A DNA stretch of 17,027 nucleotides from JABFXC01 sp035551575 (GCA_035551575.1 DASZNJ010000408.1:1-17027), one strand, 5' to 3'. Positions 1-7,524 are shown, numbered from the stretch's first letter. Notes: generated by a model from the letters alone, not told the origin. Made by a program: numbers and translations.

Positions 1-35
1 CCCTCGTGCGTTTCGCCACCCGTCGTGCCGCTGTC

Positions 36-380
36 CTAGCGCTTCACGTCAACTTTCGAGGTCGTCTTCTGCAGGCTGTCGCTGGCGATGTTCACGGCGC
101 GCTTGTCGATCGCGTCGAAGATGTCCGCGGCGCGCTGCGGATCGTTGGCGAGCGCGCGACCCGCCCGGTCGAGTTGCTCGACGGTAAGGCCCCGTTGTTG
201 CAAGATTCGACGGCGCATCGCGGCCAGTGCCACGGTGTCCGTCGTGCTGCCCTGGGCACGGCGCAGGTCCGCCATGGTCGCCACGAACGCCGAGTCGCCT
301 ACCCCCGGCACGATGTCGCCACGAGCGCAGCCCACTATCGCGCAGGCGAGGATCACGGTCACATGAGAGAGTCGCTGCAT
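36..380 (-). CDS. Small putative lipoprotein, DUF4296-like
   Basis: The 114-residue product begins with a short charged segment and a hydrophobic stretch ending in the lipobox IVGC (Cys18), so it is predicted to be exported and lipidated. The mature part is small, charged and helical. The pattern FVATMADL near the front, then ILQQRGLT and NDPQRAADIFDAI, resembles the DUF4296 layout of small lipoproteins, in which a helix is followed by a Lys/Arg-Gly-Leu-Thr turn and an Asn/Asp-Pro helix. That match is from memory and is tentative. The gene is divergent from the lipid transport operon with only 44 bases between the two starts, so they may share a control region. No function can be assigned. 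Bases 1-35 beyond its stop hold nothing recognisable. Confidence 0.7.
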   Translation of the reverse strand: MQRLSHVTVILACAIVGCARGDIVPGVGDSAFVATMADLRRAQGSTTDTVALAAMRRRILQQRGLTVEQLDRAGRALANDPQRAADIFDAIDKRAVNIASDSLQKTTSKVDVKR

Positions 381-424
381 TGGCGCGCAAGCCTAGCGTC
401 GACCCGTGGAGAGGTCAAGCGGTC

Positions 425-1237
425 GTGACACTTTCGGCGCCGCCGGCTCCCGCATCGCAATCGCCAGGGCGCAGCACGCAGGCGCGGTTCATCAGCCGCG
501 GCCGGCTCGCCGCGCGCTCGCTCTACTGGCTCGGCTGGCTCGCGTTCTCGCGCCGGGCGGTCGTCACCTCCGGGGTCGAGCGCGAGGTCTACGCGCTCGG
601 GATCGGCGCCCTCCGTCTGGTCGCGAGCGCGTCGCTGCTCGTCGGCCTGATCGCGATCTTCCAGGTGGCCACGCAGCTCGCGCCGTATGGCGCCGAGCCG
701 GTGTCGCCGCGCGTCGTCACATGGTTCGCCGCGCGGGAGCTGGGACCGGTCGTCGTCGCGCTGCTCATCGTCGCCCGGAGCTCGGCAGCGATCGCCGGCG
801 AGCTGGCCTCGATGAACGCCACCGGCGAGATCGACGCGCTCCGCGCGATGGGGCTCGATCCGGTGAAGTACCTCGTCTCGCCCAAGCTGCTCGCGGTGAT
901 CATCGTGCTCCCCGCGCTCACCATCATCGCCGACGCGCTGATCCTCGGCGGTGTGTGGATCGGCAGCACCGTCTTCCTCGGCTACTCGACGGACCGCTTC
1001 GCGGGGCAGATCCGCGAGGCGTTCCTCACCCGCGACCTCGCTGTCGGGATCGGGAAGTCGATCATCTTCGCGCTGATCATCGCCGTGATCGCATCCGACG
1101 AGGGGCTCAGCGCCGAGCGGCGGGCCTCGGCGATCGGCGAGGCCGCGACGCGCGCCGTCGTCTATTCCCTCATCGTGGTCCTCGGTGCCGACACCTTCGT
1201 CAATGCGATTTTCTACTTCATACCCGGGCTCATCTAA
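425..1237 (+). CDS. mlaE: MlaE-family ABC transporter permease
   Basis: This is the inner-membrane permease of an MCE-type phospholipid transporter, the channel through which lipid moves between the inner membrane and the MlaD ring. The 270-residue product has the family core. A hydrophobic segment around LLVGLIAIFQVA leads into ARELGPVVVALLIVARSSAAIAGELASM, then the coupling-helix region EIDALRAMGLDPVKYLVSPKLLA, and then three more membrane segments. The GTG at 425 was chosen because GGAGAGG lies ten bases upstream (408-414) and the product then matches the usual family length of about 260. The open frame continues upstream, but with arginine- and proline-rich residues unlike the family. It is the first gene of the mlaEFD-lipoprotein operon; the ATPase gene follows within about ten bases. 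I found no convincing promoter in the short gap before it. Confidence 0.9.
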   Translation: MTLSAPPAPASQSPGRSTQARFISRGRLAARSLYWLGWLAFSRRAVVTSGVEREVYALGIGALRLVASASLLVGLIAIFQVATQLAPYGAEPVSPRVVTWFAARELGPVVVALLIVARSSAAIAGELASMNATGEIDALRAMGLDPVKYLVSPKLLAVIIVLPALTIIADALILGGVWIGSTVFLGYSTDRFAGQIREAFLTRDLAVGIGKSIIFALIIAVIASDEGLSAERRASAIGEAATRAVVYSLIVVLGADTFVNAIFYFIPGLI

Positions 1238-1247
1238 CGGCGCCGGG

Positions 1248-1985
1248 GTGCTGCGCGTCGAGCACCTGACCGGACCGGTGCACGGGCCGGTCATTCACGA
1301 CGTATCGGTCGCGGTGCCGAGCGGGGCGACGCACCTCGTCATGGGACCGATCCATGCCGGAAAGTCGATGCTGCTCCGCCACGTCGTCGGGCTGGAGCAG
1401 CCGTTGAGCGGGAGGATCTATCTCGAGGGAGCACGCATCGACGACGCGATCGATTCCGAGACGCAGCTGCGGCGCCTGCGCGCCCGGCTCGGCGTCGTGT
1501 TCGAGGGGTCGGCGCTGATCTCCCGCATCAGTGCCGTCGAGAACGTCGAGCTGCCGCTGCTCGAGCACAGCGACTCCTCGCCCGCGGAAGCGCGGGATGC
1601 GGCGCGAGAGTTGCTTGCCGAGGTCGGCATGCCCGATGCGGGCGACGTGTCGGCGGACGATCTTCCCCGCTCGGGCAGGCGACGCGTCGCGATCGCGCGC
1701 GCGCTGGCCCTGCGTCCCGCCGTCCTCCTCCTCGACGAGCCCACGCAGGGACTGGACGCGCATTCGGCACACGAGATCGACGACCTGCTCAGCGAGATGC
1801 AGCAGCGGTACGGCTTCGGGATCCTGATCTTCTCACACGAGGTTCGACACGCATTCGGAATGGCCAGTGAGATCTACGTGATGGCCGACGGTGTCATCAT
1901 CGCATCCGGCAGGCGCGACGAGCTGGAAGCGAGCGACAACGAAGTCGTCCGCCAGCTGCTTCACCGTCGCGGGGGGACGACATGA
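1248..1985 (+). CDS. mlaF: MlaF-family ABC transporter ATPase with degenerate signature motif
   Basis: This is the cytoplasmic nucleotide-binding subunit expected to drive the MlaE permease. From the GTG at 1248 it has 245 residues, and the first beta strand (VLRVEHL) starts at once, as in the family. In-frame ATGs at 1185 and 1203 would overlap mlaE and add residues with no counterpart. Walker A is GPIHAGKS (33-40), Walker B is LLLDEPTQGLD (Asp163, Glu164), and the switch histidine is in FSHE (His197). Two motifs are abnormal. The Q-loop Gln is Glu86 (VFEGSAL), and the LSGGM signature reads LPRSG (139-143), losing the usual Ser and one Gly, while the following RRRVAIARAL is normal. Its stop overlaps the mlaD start in ATGA, so translation is probably coupled. 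Family assignment is firm; full ATPase activity is uncertain. Confidence 0.88.
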   Translation: MLRVEHLTGPVHGPVIHDVSVAVPSGATHLVMGPIHAGKSMLLRHVVGLEQPLSGRIYLEGARIDDAIDSETQLRRLRARLGVVFEGSALISRISAVENVELPLLEHSDSSPAEARDAARELLAEVGMPDAGDVSADDLPRSGRRRVAIARALALRPAVLLLDEPTQGLDAHSAHEIDDLLSEMQQRYGFGILIFSHEVRHAFGMASEIYVMADGVIIASGRRDELEASDNEVVRQLLHRRGGTT

Positions 1986-2896
1986 CGCCGCTCGCGCGCG
2001 AGCAGCGCTTCGGCATCGTCGCGTTCCTCGGCTTCGGGGCACTCGCCCTCGCCGGCCTGATCCTGTTCTCGAACTACCCGGCGGTGTTCAACCGCGGACG
2101 GGAGTACCACTCGATCTTCGGCAGCGTCGCCGGGTTGAACGTCGGCGACGAGGTGCGTTACGGAGGGCTGCTCGTCGGGCAGGTGACGACGGTCGACCTG
2201 TCGGAGACCGACCCGACGCAGATCGTCGTGACCTTTCGCGTCCGGCGGAAGACACCGATGCGCGTCGACACGAAGGCCTCGATCACCCAGGTCGGCTTTC
2301 TCGGAGCGCCCTATCTCAACCTGACGCCGGGGAAGAGCGACGCCGCCCCGCTCCCGGCCGGGTCGCGCGTCGCCAGCATCGACCAGATGAACTTCCAGGA
2401 CGCGCTCAGCCGGCTGGCGTCCTTCTTCGAGCGGGCCGACACGCTGCTCAACAGCGCCGAGCGACTCGCGAAGGCGTCGCCGCTCGACCGGATCGACCGC
2501 ACGCTGACCCAGGTCGAGCACCTGGCGACGACGGCGAACAGCAGCAGCGACCGGATCTTCAGCCAGCTGGACACGGCGACGCAGCGGCTGAGCGACGTCC
2601 TCAGTCGCACCGACCACCTCATCACGCAGCTCGACGAGGGGATCAAGACCGCGACTCCCGAGCTGGCGAGCACGCAGAAGGAGGCGATCAGCACCCTCCG
2701 CGAGATGCGGACGCTGGTCAGCGACCTCCGCGACGCGCTGAACGAGGGGGGCGGCGCCGACGAGATGGTGCGCAACCTCGCCGCGACCGCCGACAACCTG
2801 AACCGTCTGACGACGCGCCTCGAGCGGGATCCGTCCAGTGTCCTCAAGAAGCGCGAGCCACCGAAGAAGACCGTCGGGCCGAAGGTCAATGACTGA
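1982..2896 (+). CDS. mlaD: MlaD-family MCE domain protein
   Basis: This periplasmic lipid-binding component is anchored by an N-terminal membrane helix (about residues 10-30, GIVAFLGFGALALAGLILF). One MCE domain follows (about 38-118) with the typical GLNVGDEVRYGGLLVGQV strand-turn region and the VGFLGAPYLNL segment. The rest, about residues 130-285, is a long helical, heptad-rich region full of Leu, Thr, Ser and Asp. MCE proteins of this shape form hexameric rings, and the helical tails may form a tunnel. The length of 304 is typical of single-MCE proteins with a helical tail and exceeds E. coli MlaD (about 180). The start overlaps the mlaF stop by four bases (ATGA), and the stop overlaps the next gene by eight. 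No mlaB or mlaC gene is present here. Confidence 0.92.
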   Translation: MTPLAREQRFGIVAFLGFGALALAGLILFSNYPAVFNRGREYHSIFGSVAGLNVGDEVRYGGLLVGQVTTVDLSETDPTQIVVTFRVRRKTPMRVDTKASITQVGFLGAPYLNLTPGKSDAAPLPAGSRVASIDQMNFQDALSRLASFFERADTLLNSAERLAKASPLDRIDRTLTQVEHLATTANSSSDRIFSQLDTATQRLSDVLSRTDHLITQLDEGIKTATPELASTQKEAISTLREMRTLVSDLRDALNEGGGADEMVRNLAATADNLNRLTTRLERDPSSVLKKREPPKKTVGPKVND

Positions 2897-3569
2897 ATCG
2901 ACCGCCAGAACGTCAGGGCTGACGGTCCGTGCGGCGTGGCGGCTGCTGCCGCTCGTCCTCCTCGTCGCCGCGGGCTGCTGGCGGATCGGCAAGCTGCCGC
3001 CGCGCGAGCTCTACCGCATCACCCTCCCCGAGCCGCCCGACTCGAGCGGGCCGGCGGTCACCGCCAGCGACGGTGTCGCGCCGCCGCTCCCGGGCACGCT
3101 CGGCATCGCCGAATACGTCACCCCTGGCGTCTACGGCGACCCGCAGATCGTCTTCCGGATCGGCGACACCGAGTACGGCTCGTATCCGTCGCGCGAGTGG
3201 GCGGTTCCCCTCGGCGACCAGCTCGGCGTCCTCACGGAGCGCGTGCTCGGGCGGATCCCGCTCACCGCCGAGCGGGCGGTCTTCGACCCGCCATCGCGCC
3301 GGGCACAGACTTACATTTGGAGAGGGACGGTCCGCGAGTTCGAAGAGGTGGATCGCGGGCGTCAAGTCCTGGCGTCAGTACGGATCGACCTGCGCGTCGT
3401 CCGCGCCGAGGACGACAGCATCCTGTGGTCGGGAAGCTCGCGCATGGAGCGCGCGGCGCAGTCACCCGATATGTCGGGCATCGTGCAGACGCTGAGCGCG
3501 CTCGCCGACGAGGTGATAACGGACCTCGCGACGCGCGCCCGGCGTGAACTCTCGATACGGCGGCCCTGA
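2889..3569 (+). CDS. ABC-type transport auxiliary lipoprotein, PqiC-like
   Basis: This predicted lipoprotein has 226 residues. A hydrophobic helix ends in the lipobox VAAGC (Cys30), and position +2 is Trp, not the inner-membrane-retention Asp. The mature part has the ABC_trans_aux (former DUF330, PqiC/LptE-like) layout. It has an N-terminal YRITLPEPP strand, GTLGIAEYVTPGVYGDPQIVFR, then the EYGSYPSREWAVPLGDQL segment, followed by alternating strands and a C-terminal helix. Such lipoproteins accompany MCE transporters and are thought to contact the MCE ring from the outer membrane. The start at 2889 overlaps the end of mlaD (stop at 2894-2896), which makes this the fourth gene of the operon. 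An upstream in-frame start at 2838 would lie deep in mlaD and is not used. Confidence 0.85.
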   Translation: MTESTARTSGLTVRAAWRLLPLVLLVAAGCWRIGKLPPRELYRITLPEPPDSSGPAVTASDGVAPPLPGTLGIAEYVTPGVYGDPQIVFRIGDTEYGSYPSREWAVPLGDQLGVLTERVLGRIPLTAERAVFDPPSRRAQTYIWRGTVREFEEVDRGRQVLASVRIDLRVVRAEDDSILWSGSSRMERAAQSPDMSGIVQTLSALADEVITDLATRARRELSIRRP

Positions 3570-3596
3570 ACGAACCATCCGAAGGACAAGCGAACG

Positions 3597-6242
3597 ATGA
3601 ATCCGGAACGTCTGACAGTGAAGTCGGCGGAGGCGGTCAACGAGGCGGTCGCCCTTGCCCGTCGCGCTGGCAACCCGCTCGTCTACGACACCCACCTGCT
3701 CCTCGCGCTCCTCGGGCAGCAGGAGAGCATCGTGGTCCCGGTGCTGCAGAAGGTCGGCGCGAGCGTGGCGGCGCTGAAGGAGCAGGCCGAGCGCGAGGCG
3801 GCGCGGCACCCGAAGCAGAGCGGCGGCGGATCGGGGAGCCCGAGCATGTCGCGAGAGCTGAACCAGGTGCTCGACCGCGCCGAGGAAGAAGCGCGCTCGC
3901 TCGACGACGAATACGTCTCGACGGAGCACCTGCTCCTCGCGCTCGCCGCGACCAGGGGCGGGGAAGCGAACACCATCCTCACGCGCGCCGGCGCGAAGCA
4001 TGACGCGCTGCTCGCCGCGATCGAGAGCGTCCGCGGCTCGCACCGCGTCACCGACCAGACCCCCGAGAACCAGTATCAGGCGCTCGAGAAGTACACGCGC
4101 GACCTGACCGAGGCCGCGCGGTCAGGGAAGCTCGATCCGGTGATCGGGCGCGACGAGGAGATCCGCCGCGTGATCCAGGTGTTGTCGCGGCGGACGAAGA
4201 ACAACCCGGTGCTGATCGGCGAGCCCGGCGTCGGCAAGACGGCGATCGTCGAAGGGCTCGCGCAGCGGATCATCAATGGCGACGTCCCCGAGGGGCTGAA
4301 GAACAAGCGGCTGGTTTCGCTCGACCTCGGTGCGCTCATCGCCGGCGCGAAGTTCCGTGGCGAGTTCGAGGAGCGCCTCAAGGCGGTGCTGAAGGAGATC
4401 ACCGCCGGCGAGGGGCGGTTCATCGTCTTCATCGACGAGATGCACACCATCGTCGGCGCCGGAAAGGCCGAGGGGTCGATGGACGCGGGGAACATGCTGA
4501 AGCCGATGCTCGCCCGCGGCGAGCTGCGCGTCGTCGGCGCGACGACGCTCGACGAATACCGGACGCACGTCGAGAAGGACCCGGCGCTCGAGCGCCGCTT
4601 CCAGCCGGTGTACGTCGGCGAGCCGACGGTCGAGACGACGATCGCGATCCTGCGCGGGCTGAAGGAGCGCTATGAAGCGCACCATGGCGTGCGCATCACC
4701 GACAGCGCGATCGTCGCGGCGGCGACGCTCTCGCACCGCTACATCGGCGACCGCTTCCTCCCCGACAAGGCGATCGACCTCGTCGACGAGGCGGCGTCGC
4801 GGCTGCGCATCGAGATCGACTCGATGCCGCAGGAGATCGACGAGATCGAACGGCGGCGGATGCAGCTCGAGATCGAGCGGCAGGCGCTGAAGAAGGAGAA
4901 GGACCCGGCCTCGCGCGAGCGGCTGGCCGCGCTCGAGCGCGAGCTGGCCGACCTGTCCGAGCGGTCGGGGGCGATGAAGGCGCAGTGGCAGAAGGAGAAG
5001 GAAACGTTAGGCGGTGTCGGCAGGATCAAGCAGCAGATCGACCAGGCGCGAATCGAGGCCGAGCAGGCGCAGCGCAGCGGCGACCTGGCGAAGGCGGCTG
5101 AGGTCACCTACGGGCGCATTCCCGAGCTCGAGCGGCAGATGCGCGAGGTGGAGAAGTCGCTGGCGACCGGCGACGGAAGGCCGCGGTTCCTCAAGGAGGA
5201 GGTGACCGCCGAGGACATCGCCGAAGTCGTCGCCCGGTGGACGGGGATCCCGGTCACGCGGATGATGGAGAGCGAGAAGGAGCGGCTGACGAAGCTCGAG
5301 GACGAGCTGGCGCGGCGCGTCATCGGCCAGCGCGAGGCGGTGAGCGCGGTGGCGAACGCCGTCAGGCGGTCGCGGGCCGGGCTGCAGGATCCGAACCGCC
5401 CGATCGGCTCGTTCATCTTCCTCGGCCCGACCGGGGTCGGAAAGACCGAGACGGCGCGGGCGCTCGCCGAGTTCCTCTTCGACGACGAGCACGCGATGGT
5501 GCGGATCGACATGTCCGAGTACATGGAGAAGCACGCGGTCGCGCGGCTGATCGGCGCGCCGCCCGGCTACGTCGGGTACGAGGAAGGCGGGCAGCTGACC
5601 GAGGCGGTGCGCCGCCGGCCGTACGCGGTCATCCTCTTCGACGAGATCGAGAAGGCGCACGCCGACGTCTTCAACGTGCTGCTGCAGATCCTCGACGACG
5701 GCCGGCTGACCGACTCGCAGGGGCGGACGGTGGACTTCCGCAACACCGTCATCATCATGACGTCGAACATCGGCAGCCACTTCATCCTCGAGCATGCCGG
5801 CGGCGACCGCGAGATGGTCGAGGCACAGGTGATGGCCGCGCTGCGGCAGCACTTCCGCCCCGAGTTCCTCAACCGGGTCGACGACATCATCATCTTCCGG
5901 CCGTTGGGGAGGGAGGAGATCGAGCACATCGTCGGGCTCCAGCTCGGCCACCTCGACAAGCTGCTCGCCGACCGGAAGCTGGCGCTCGAGCTGACGCCGG
6001 AGGCGCGGCGCCTGATCGCGGAGGAGGGGTACGACCCCGCCTTCGGGGCGCGTCCGCTGAAGCGGGCGGTGCAGCGGATGCTCCAGAACCCGCTCGCCCT
6101 CGCGATCCTCGAGGGGAAGTTCCGGGAGGGGGACACGATCCTGGCGACGGTCGGCGCCGGCGGTCGGGTGGCCTTCGAGCGCGCGGGGGGCGCGGCGCGG
6201 GGGAGCGAGATGGAGCGGGGCGAGCCGGCGGGTGCACGTTAG
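3597..6242 (+). CDS. clpB: ClpB disaggregase chaperone (Hsp100)
   Basis: This ATP-driven cytoplasmic ring rescues aggregated proteins together with the DnaK system. The 881-residue product is full length. It has an N-terminal Clp repeat domain (about 1-150), AAA-1 with Walker A GEPGVGKT (208-215) and Walker B FIDEMH (Asp280), and pore loop KFRGEFE. A heptad-rich middle domain follows (about 410-530), which distinguishes ClpB from ClpA and ClpC. AAA-2 has Walker A GPTGVGKT (610-617), Walker B ILFDEIE (Asp682-Glu683) and pore loop GYVGYEEGG. No ClpP-binding IGF/L loop was noticed. The last about 25 residues are a Gly/Glu/Arg-rich tail beyond the usual end. AAGGA lies about 13 bases before the ATG. 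I saw no CIRCE-like inverted repeat or heat-shock promoter upstream. The TAG stop forms part of a CGTTAGGC octamer. Confidence 0.98.
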   Translation: MNPERLTVKSAEAVNEAVALARRAGNPLVYDTHLLLALLGQQESIVVPVLQKVGASVAALKEQAEREAARHPKQSGGGSGSPSMSRELNQVLDRAEEEARSLDDEYVSTEHLLLALAATRGGEANTILTRAGAKHDALLAAIESVRGSHRVTDQTPENQYQALEKYTRDLTEAARSGKLDPVIGRDEEIRRVIQVLSRRTKNNPVLIGEPGVGKTAIVEGLAQRIINGDVPEGLKNKRLVSLDLGALIAGAKFRGEFEERLKAVLKEITAGEGRFIVFIDEMHTIVGAGKAEGSMDAGNMLKPMLARGELRVVGATTLDEYRTHVEKDPALERRFQPVYVGEPTVETTIAILRGLKERYEAHHGVRITDSAIVAAATLSHRYIGDRFLPDKAIDLVDEAASRLRIEIDSMPQEIDEIERRRMQLEIERQALKKEKDPASRERLAALERELADLSERSGAMKAQWQKEKETLGGVGRIKQQIDQARIEAEQAQRSGDLAKAAEVTYGRIPELERQMREVEKSLATGDGRPRFLKEEVTAEDIAEVVARWTGIPVTRMMESEKERLTKLEDELARRVIGQREAVSAVANAVRRSRAGLQDPNRPIGSFIFLGPTGVGKTETARALAEFLFDDEHAMVRIDMSEYMEKHAVARLIGAPPGYVGYEEGGQLTEAVRRRPYAVILFDEIEKAHADVFNVLLQILDDGRLTDSQGRTVDFRNTVIIMTSNIGSHFILEHAGGDREMVEAQVMAALRQHFRPEFLNRVDDIIIFRPLGREEIEHIVGLQLGHLDKLLADRKLALELTPEARRLIAEEGYDPAFGARPLKRAVQRMLQNPLALAILEGKFREGDTILATVGAGGRVAFERAGGAARGSEMERGEPAGAR

Positions 6243-6266
6243 GCACCGCCCGCGCCGGGCGGCGGC

Positions 6267-6758
6267 GTGACCGCCGCTGACGAGCGGTGGATGCGCGTCG
6301 CGCTCGATGCGGCGCGCGAGGCGGCGCGGGCCGGCGAGGTTCCGGTCGGCGCCGTCGTCGTGCGCGACGGGGAGGCGGTCGCCGTCGCCGCCAACCGCAC
6401 GCTGCGCGACCAGGACGCGACCGCGCACGCCGAGACGCTCGCCGTGCGCGACGCCTGCGCCGCGCTCGCCAGCTGGCGGCTCACCGGCTGCACGCTCTAC
6501 GTCACGCTCGAGCCGTGTGCGATGTGCGCCGGCGCGCTGGTGCTGTCGCGTGTCGATCGCGTGGTCTTCGGCGCGTGGGACGAGAAGGCGGGGATGGCGG
6601 GCTCGGTCGGGGACCTGCTGCGCCACCGCCGGTTGAACCACCGGCCCGAGGTCGCGGCCGGCGTCCTCGCCGACGAATGTGGAGCGCTGCTCAGCGAGTT
6701 CTTTCGCGCGCGGCGCGGTGCCGGTGAACTCGTTGACACGCCAGAGGCGTCCGGGTAA
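6267..6758 (+). CDS. tadA: tRNA-specific adenosine deaminase TadA
   Basis: TadA deaminates adenosine 34 to inosine in the tRNA-Arg(ACG) anticodon, letting one tRNA read CGU, CGC and CGA. The 163-residue product carries the zinc deaminase signature: HAE (54-56, with the catalytic Glu56) and PCAMC (83-87, zinc cysteines 84 and 87), followed by GALVLSRVDRVVFG. An N-terminal GEVPVGAVVV segment and a C-terminal basic helix ending in LLSEFFRARR complete the fold. The start is GTG, 24 bases after the clpB stop; the purine-poor leader shows only a weak ribosome site. The gene's last bases double as the promoter of the serine tRNA gene that begins 14 bases after the stop. A tRNA-Ser beside tadA is a common arrangement. 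Confidence 0.95.
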   Translation: MTAADERWMRVALDAAREAARAGEVPVGAVVVRDGEAVAVAANRTLRDQDATAHAETLAVRDACAALASWRLTGCTLYVTLEPCAMCAGALVLSRVDRVVFGAWDEKAGMAGSVGDLLRHRRLNHRPEVAAGVLADECGALLSEFFRARRGAGELVDTPEASG

Positions 6759-6761
6759 ATT
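6733..6761 (+). promoter_or_regulatory. Sigma-70-type promoter for tRNA-Ser(CGA), overlapping the tadA end
   Basis: A perfect -35 box TTGACA (6733-6738), a 17-base spacer and a -10 box TAAATT (6756-6761, four of six consensus bases) sit just before the tRNA gene, which starts 12 bases after the -10 box. The -35 box codes for the end of TadA, and the tadA stop codon TAA is the first half of the -10 box. The geometry suits initiation a few bases upstream of the mature tRNA 5' end. Confidence 0.75.
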
Positions 6762-6772
6762 TTGAGGCTCCA

Positions 6773-6859
6773 GGACGGGTGGCCGAGTGGTTGAAGGCAC
6801 CAGTCTCGAAAACTGGCATACCGGCAACGGTATCGTGAGTTCGAATCTCACCCCGTCCG
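6773..6859 (+). tRNA. tRNA-Ser, anticodon CGA
   Basis: This 87-base class II tRNA has a 7-bp acceptor stem (GGACGGG with CCCGTCC) and discriminator G, the serine identity base. Its anticodon stem CCAGT/ACTGG encloses the loop CTCGAAA, giving anticodon CGA, which reads UCG. It has an extended variable arm and a T arm GTGAG/CTCAC with loop TTCGAAT. CCA is not encoded. It has its own promoter and terminator. Confidence 0.97.
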
Positions 6860-6874
6860 TCTGGCGATGAGAAC

Positions 6875-6905
6875 GTGAGGGCCCTGGCTCTCACCTTCTT
6901 TTTTT
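6875..6905 (+). terminator. Rho-independent terminator after tRNA-Ser(CGA)
   Basis: GTGAGGGCC (6875-6883) pairs with GGCTCTCAC (6886-6894), with one G-U pair. The innermost pair probably stays open to form a four-base loop. The stem is followed by a T-rich tail with a run of seven T (6899-6905). It lies 15 bases after the tRNA, so the two serine tRNAs are probably separate transcripts. Confidence 0.85.
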
Positions 6906-6928
6906 GTGGGCAGCGCGGCGACCATCGC

Positions 6929-6985
6929 GCGCCGGGATTGCGCGGCGCGTGTGCGCCGGGATTGCGCGGCGCGTGTGCGCCGGGG
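6929..6985. repeat. 24-bp tandem repeat, about 2.4 copies
   Basis: Two perfect adjacent copies of a 24-base GC-rich unit beginning GCGCCGGGATTG occupy 6929-6952 and 6953-6976. A third copy begins at 6977 but diverges after nine bases. The unit can form small hairpins from its GCGC-rich ends. It lies in the spacer between the two serine tRNA genes, after the terminator, and has no clear coding role. Confidence 0.85.
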
Positions 6986-7041
6986 TCGTGAACGAGGGAA
7001 CAGGAACGTGGGATATGCGCCGCCTGCCGGCGGCGATGCAG

Positions 7042-7128
7042 GGATGGGTGGCCGAGTGGTTTAAGGCGCACGCCTGGAAAGCGTGTGGAGGTGCAAGCCT
7101 CTCGCGAGTTCGAATCTCGCCCCATCCG
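7042..7128 (+). tRNA. tRNA-Ser, anticodon GGA
   Basis: This 87-base class II tRNA has an acceptor stem GGATGGG/CCCATCC and discriminator G. Its anticodon stem CACGC/GCGTG holds the loop CTGGAAA, giving anticodon GGA, which reads UCC and UCU. The T arm is GCGAG/CTCGC with loop TTCGAAT, and there is a long variable arm. CCA is not encoded. Only a weak promoter candidate is visible upstream (GTGAAC at 6988 and GATATG at 7012, 18 apart). D arm and acceptor resemble the neighbouring tRNA-Ser(CGA), but the anticodon and variable arms differ. Confidence 0.97.
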
Positions 7129-7166
7129 TGAAGCCTGGGTCGGCCTCGTCGCCGATCCAGGCTTCA
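7129..7166 (+). terminator. Strong hairpin abutting tRNA-Ser(GGA)
   Basis: The sequence after the tRNA forms a 16-bp stem. Arms at 7129-7144 and 7151-7166 (outer TGAAGCCTGG with CCAGGCTTCA, inner GTCGGC with GCCGAT, one G-U pair) enclose the six-base loop CTCGTC. There is no T tract after it. It probably ends the tRNA transcript or marks its 3' processing; a classical U-tailed terminator is not supported. Confidence 0.65.
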
Positions 7167-7355
7167 TACGTTGCGGGGCGGGGCAGCTGTCGCAATCGAC
7201 AGGCAGCCCGCGATCGCGTTGGCCGCTCCGGCTCCGCGAGGCGGGAAGCCTAACGGTAGAACTGCGATAACAGGGATCACGACGGATCACTGCCGATCGT
7301 CCCCGGCGGCTCGTTGCGAGTGCAGACCGGCTGTCGTGCACCCGGGCCAACAGCA

Positions 7356-7524
7356 GTTGAACCACAGAGCATCGCCGCGCCATTCAACCGGTCGCGGTCC
7401 CGCGCAAGCGGTTACGACGTTGGGGGCACGCCGGGCGACATCACTCCCCCAGGCGTGCGCCCCGCGAGCCCTCCGGCCCTGCCGTCCCGAGCCTGTCCCC
7501 CGCGGCAGTTCCCTGTGGTTCAAC
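7356..7524. repeat. Inverted repeat pair GTTGAACCACAG / CTGTGGTTCAAC
   Basis: A perfect 12-base sequence at 7356-7367 recurs inverted at 7513-7524, with 145 bases between. The interior has weaker inverted pairing (GGGCACGCC region against GGCGTGCGCCC region, about 7420-7465). The layout recalls a small non-autonomous element or a REP-type structure, but there is no target duplication that I can see. Confidence 0.5.

Noticed and set aside
5007..6851. A 614-codon open frame on the minus strand opposite clpB and tadA
   Set aside because: It is a shadow in GC-rich DNA: Arg/Pro/Asp-rich with no domain, opposite the strongly conserved clpB, and running through tadA and the promoter-tRNA region.
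6988..7017. Promoter for tRNA-Ser(GGA) from GTGAAC and GATATG
   Set aside because: Each box matches only three of six consensus bases, too weak to list as a feature.
6773..7128. tRNA genes as an integration site with an attached mobile element
   Set aside because: No integrase, no duplicated tRNA 3' end and no change of gene style nearby; the two tRNAs have different anticodons and are both intact.
6904..7131. A 75-codon open frame with a duplicated GIARRVCA motif
   Set aside because: It crosses the tRNA-Ser(GGA) gene, and the repeat comes from the 24-bp DNA repeat, not from a protein family.
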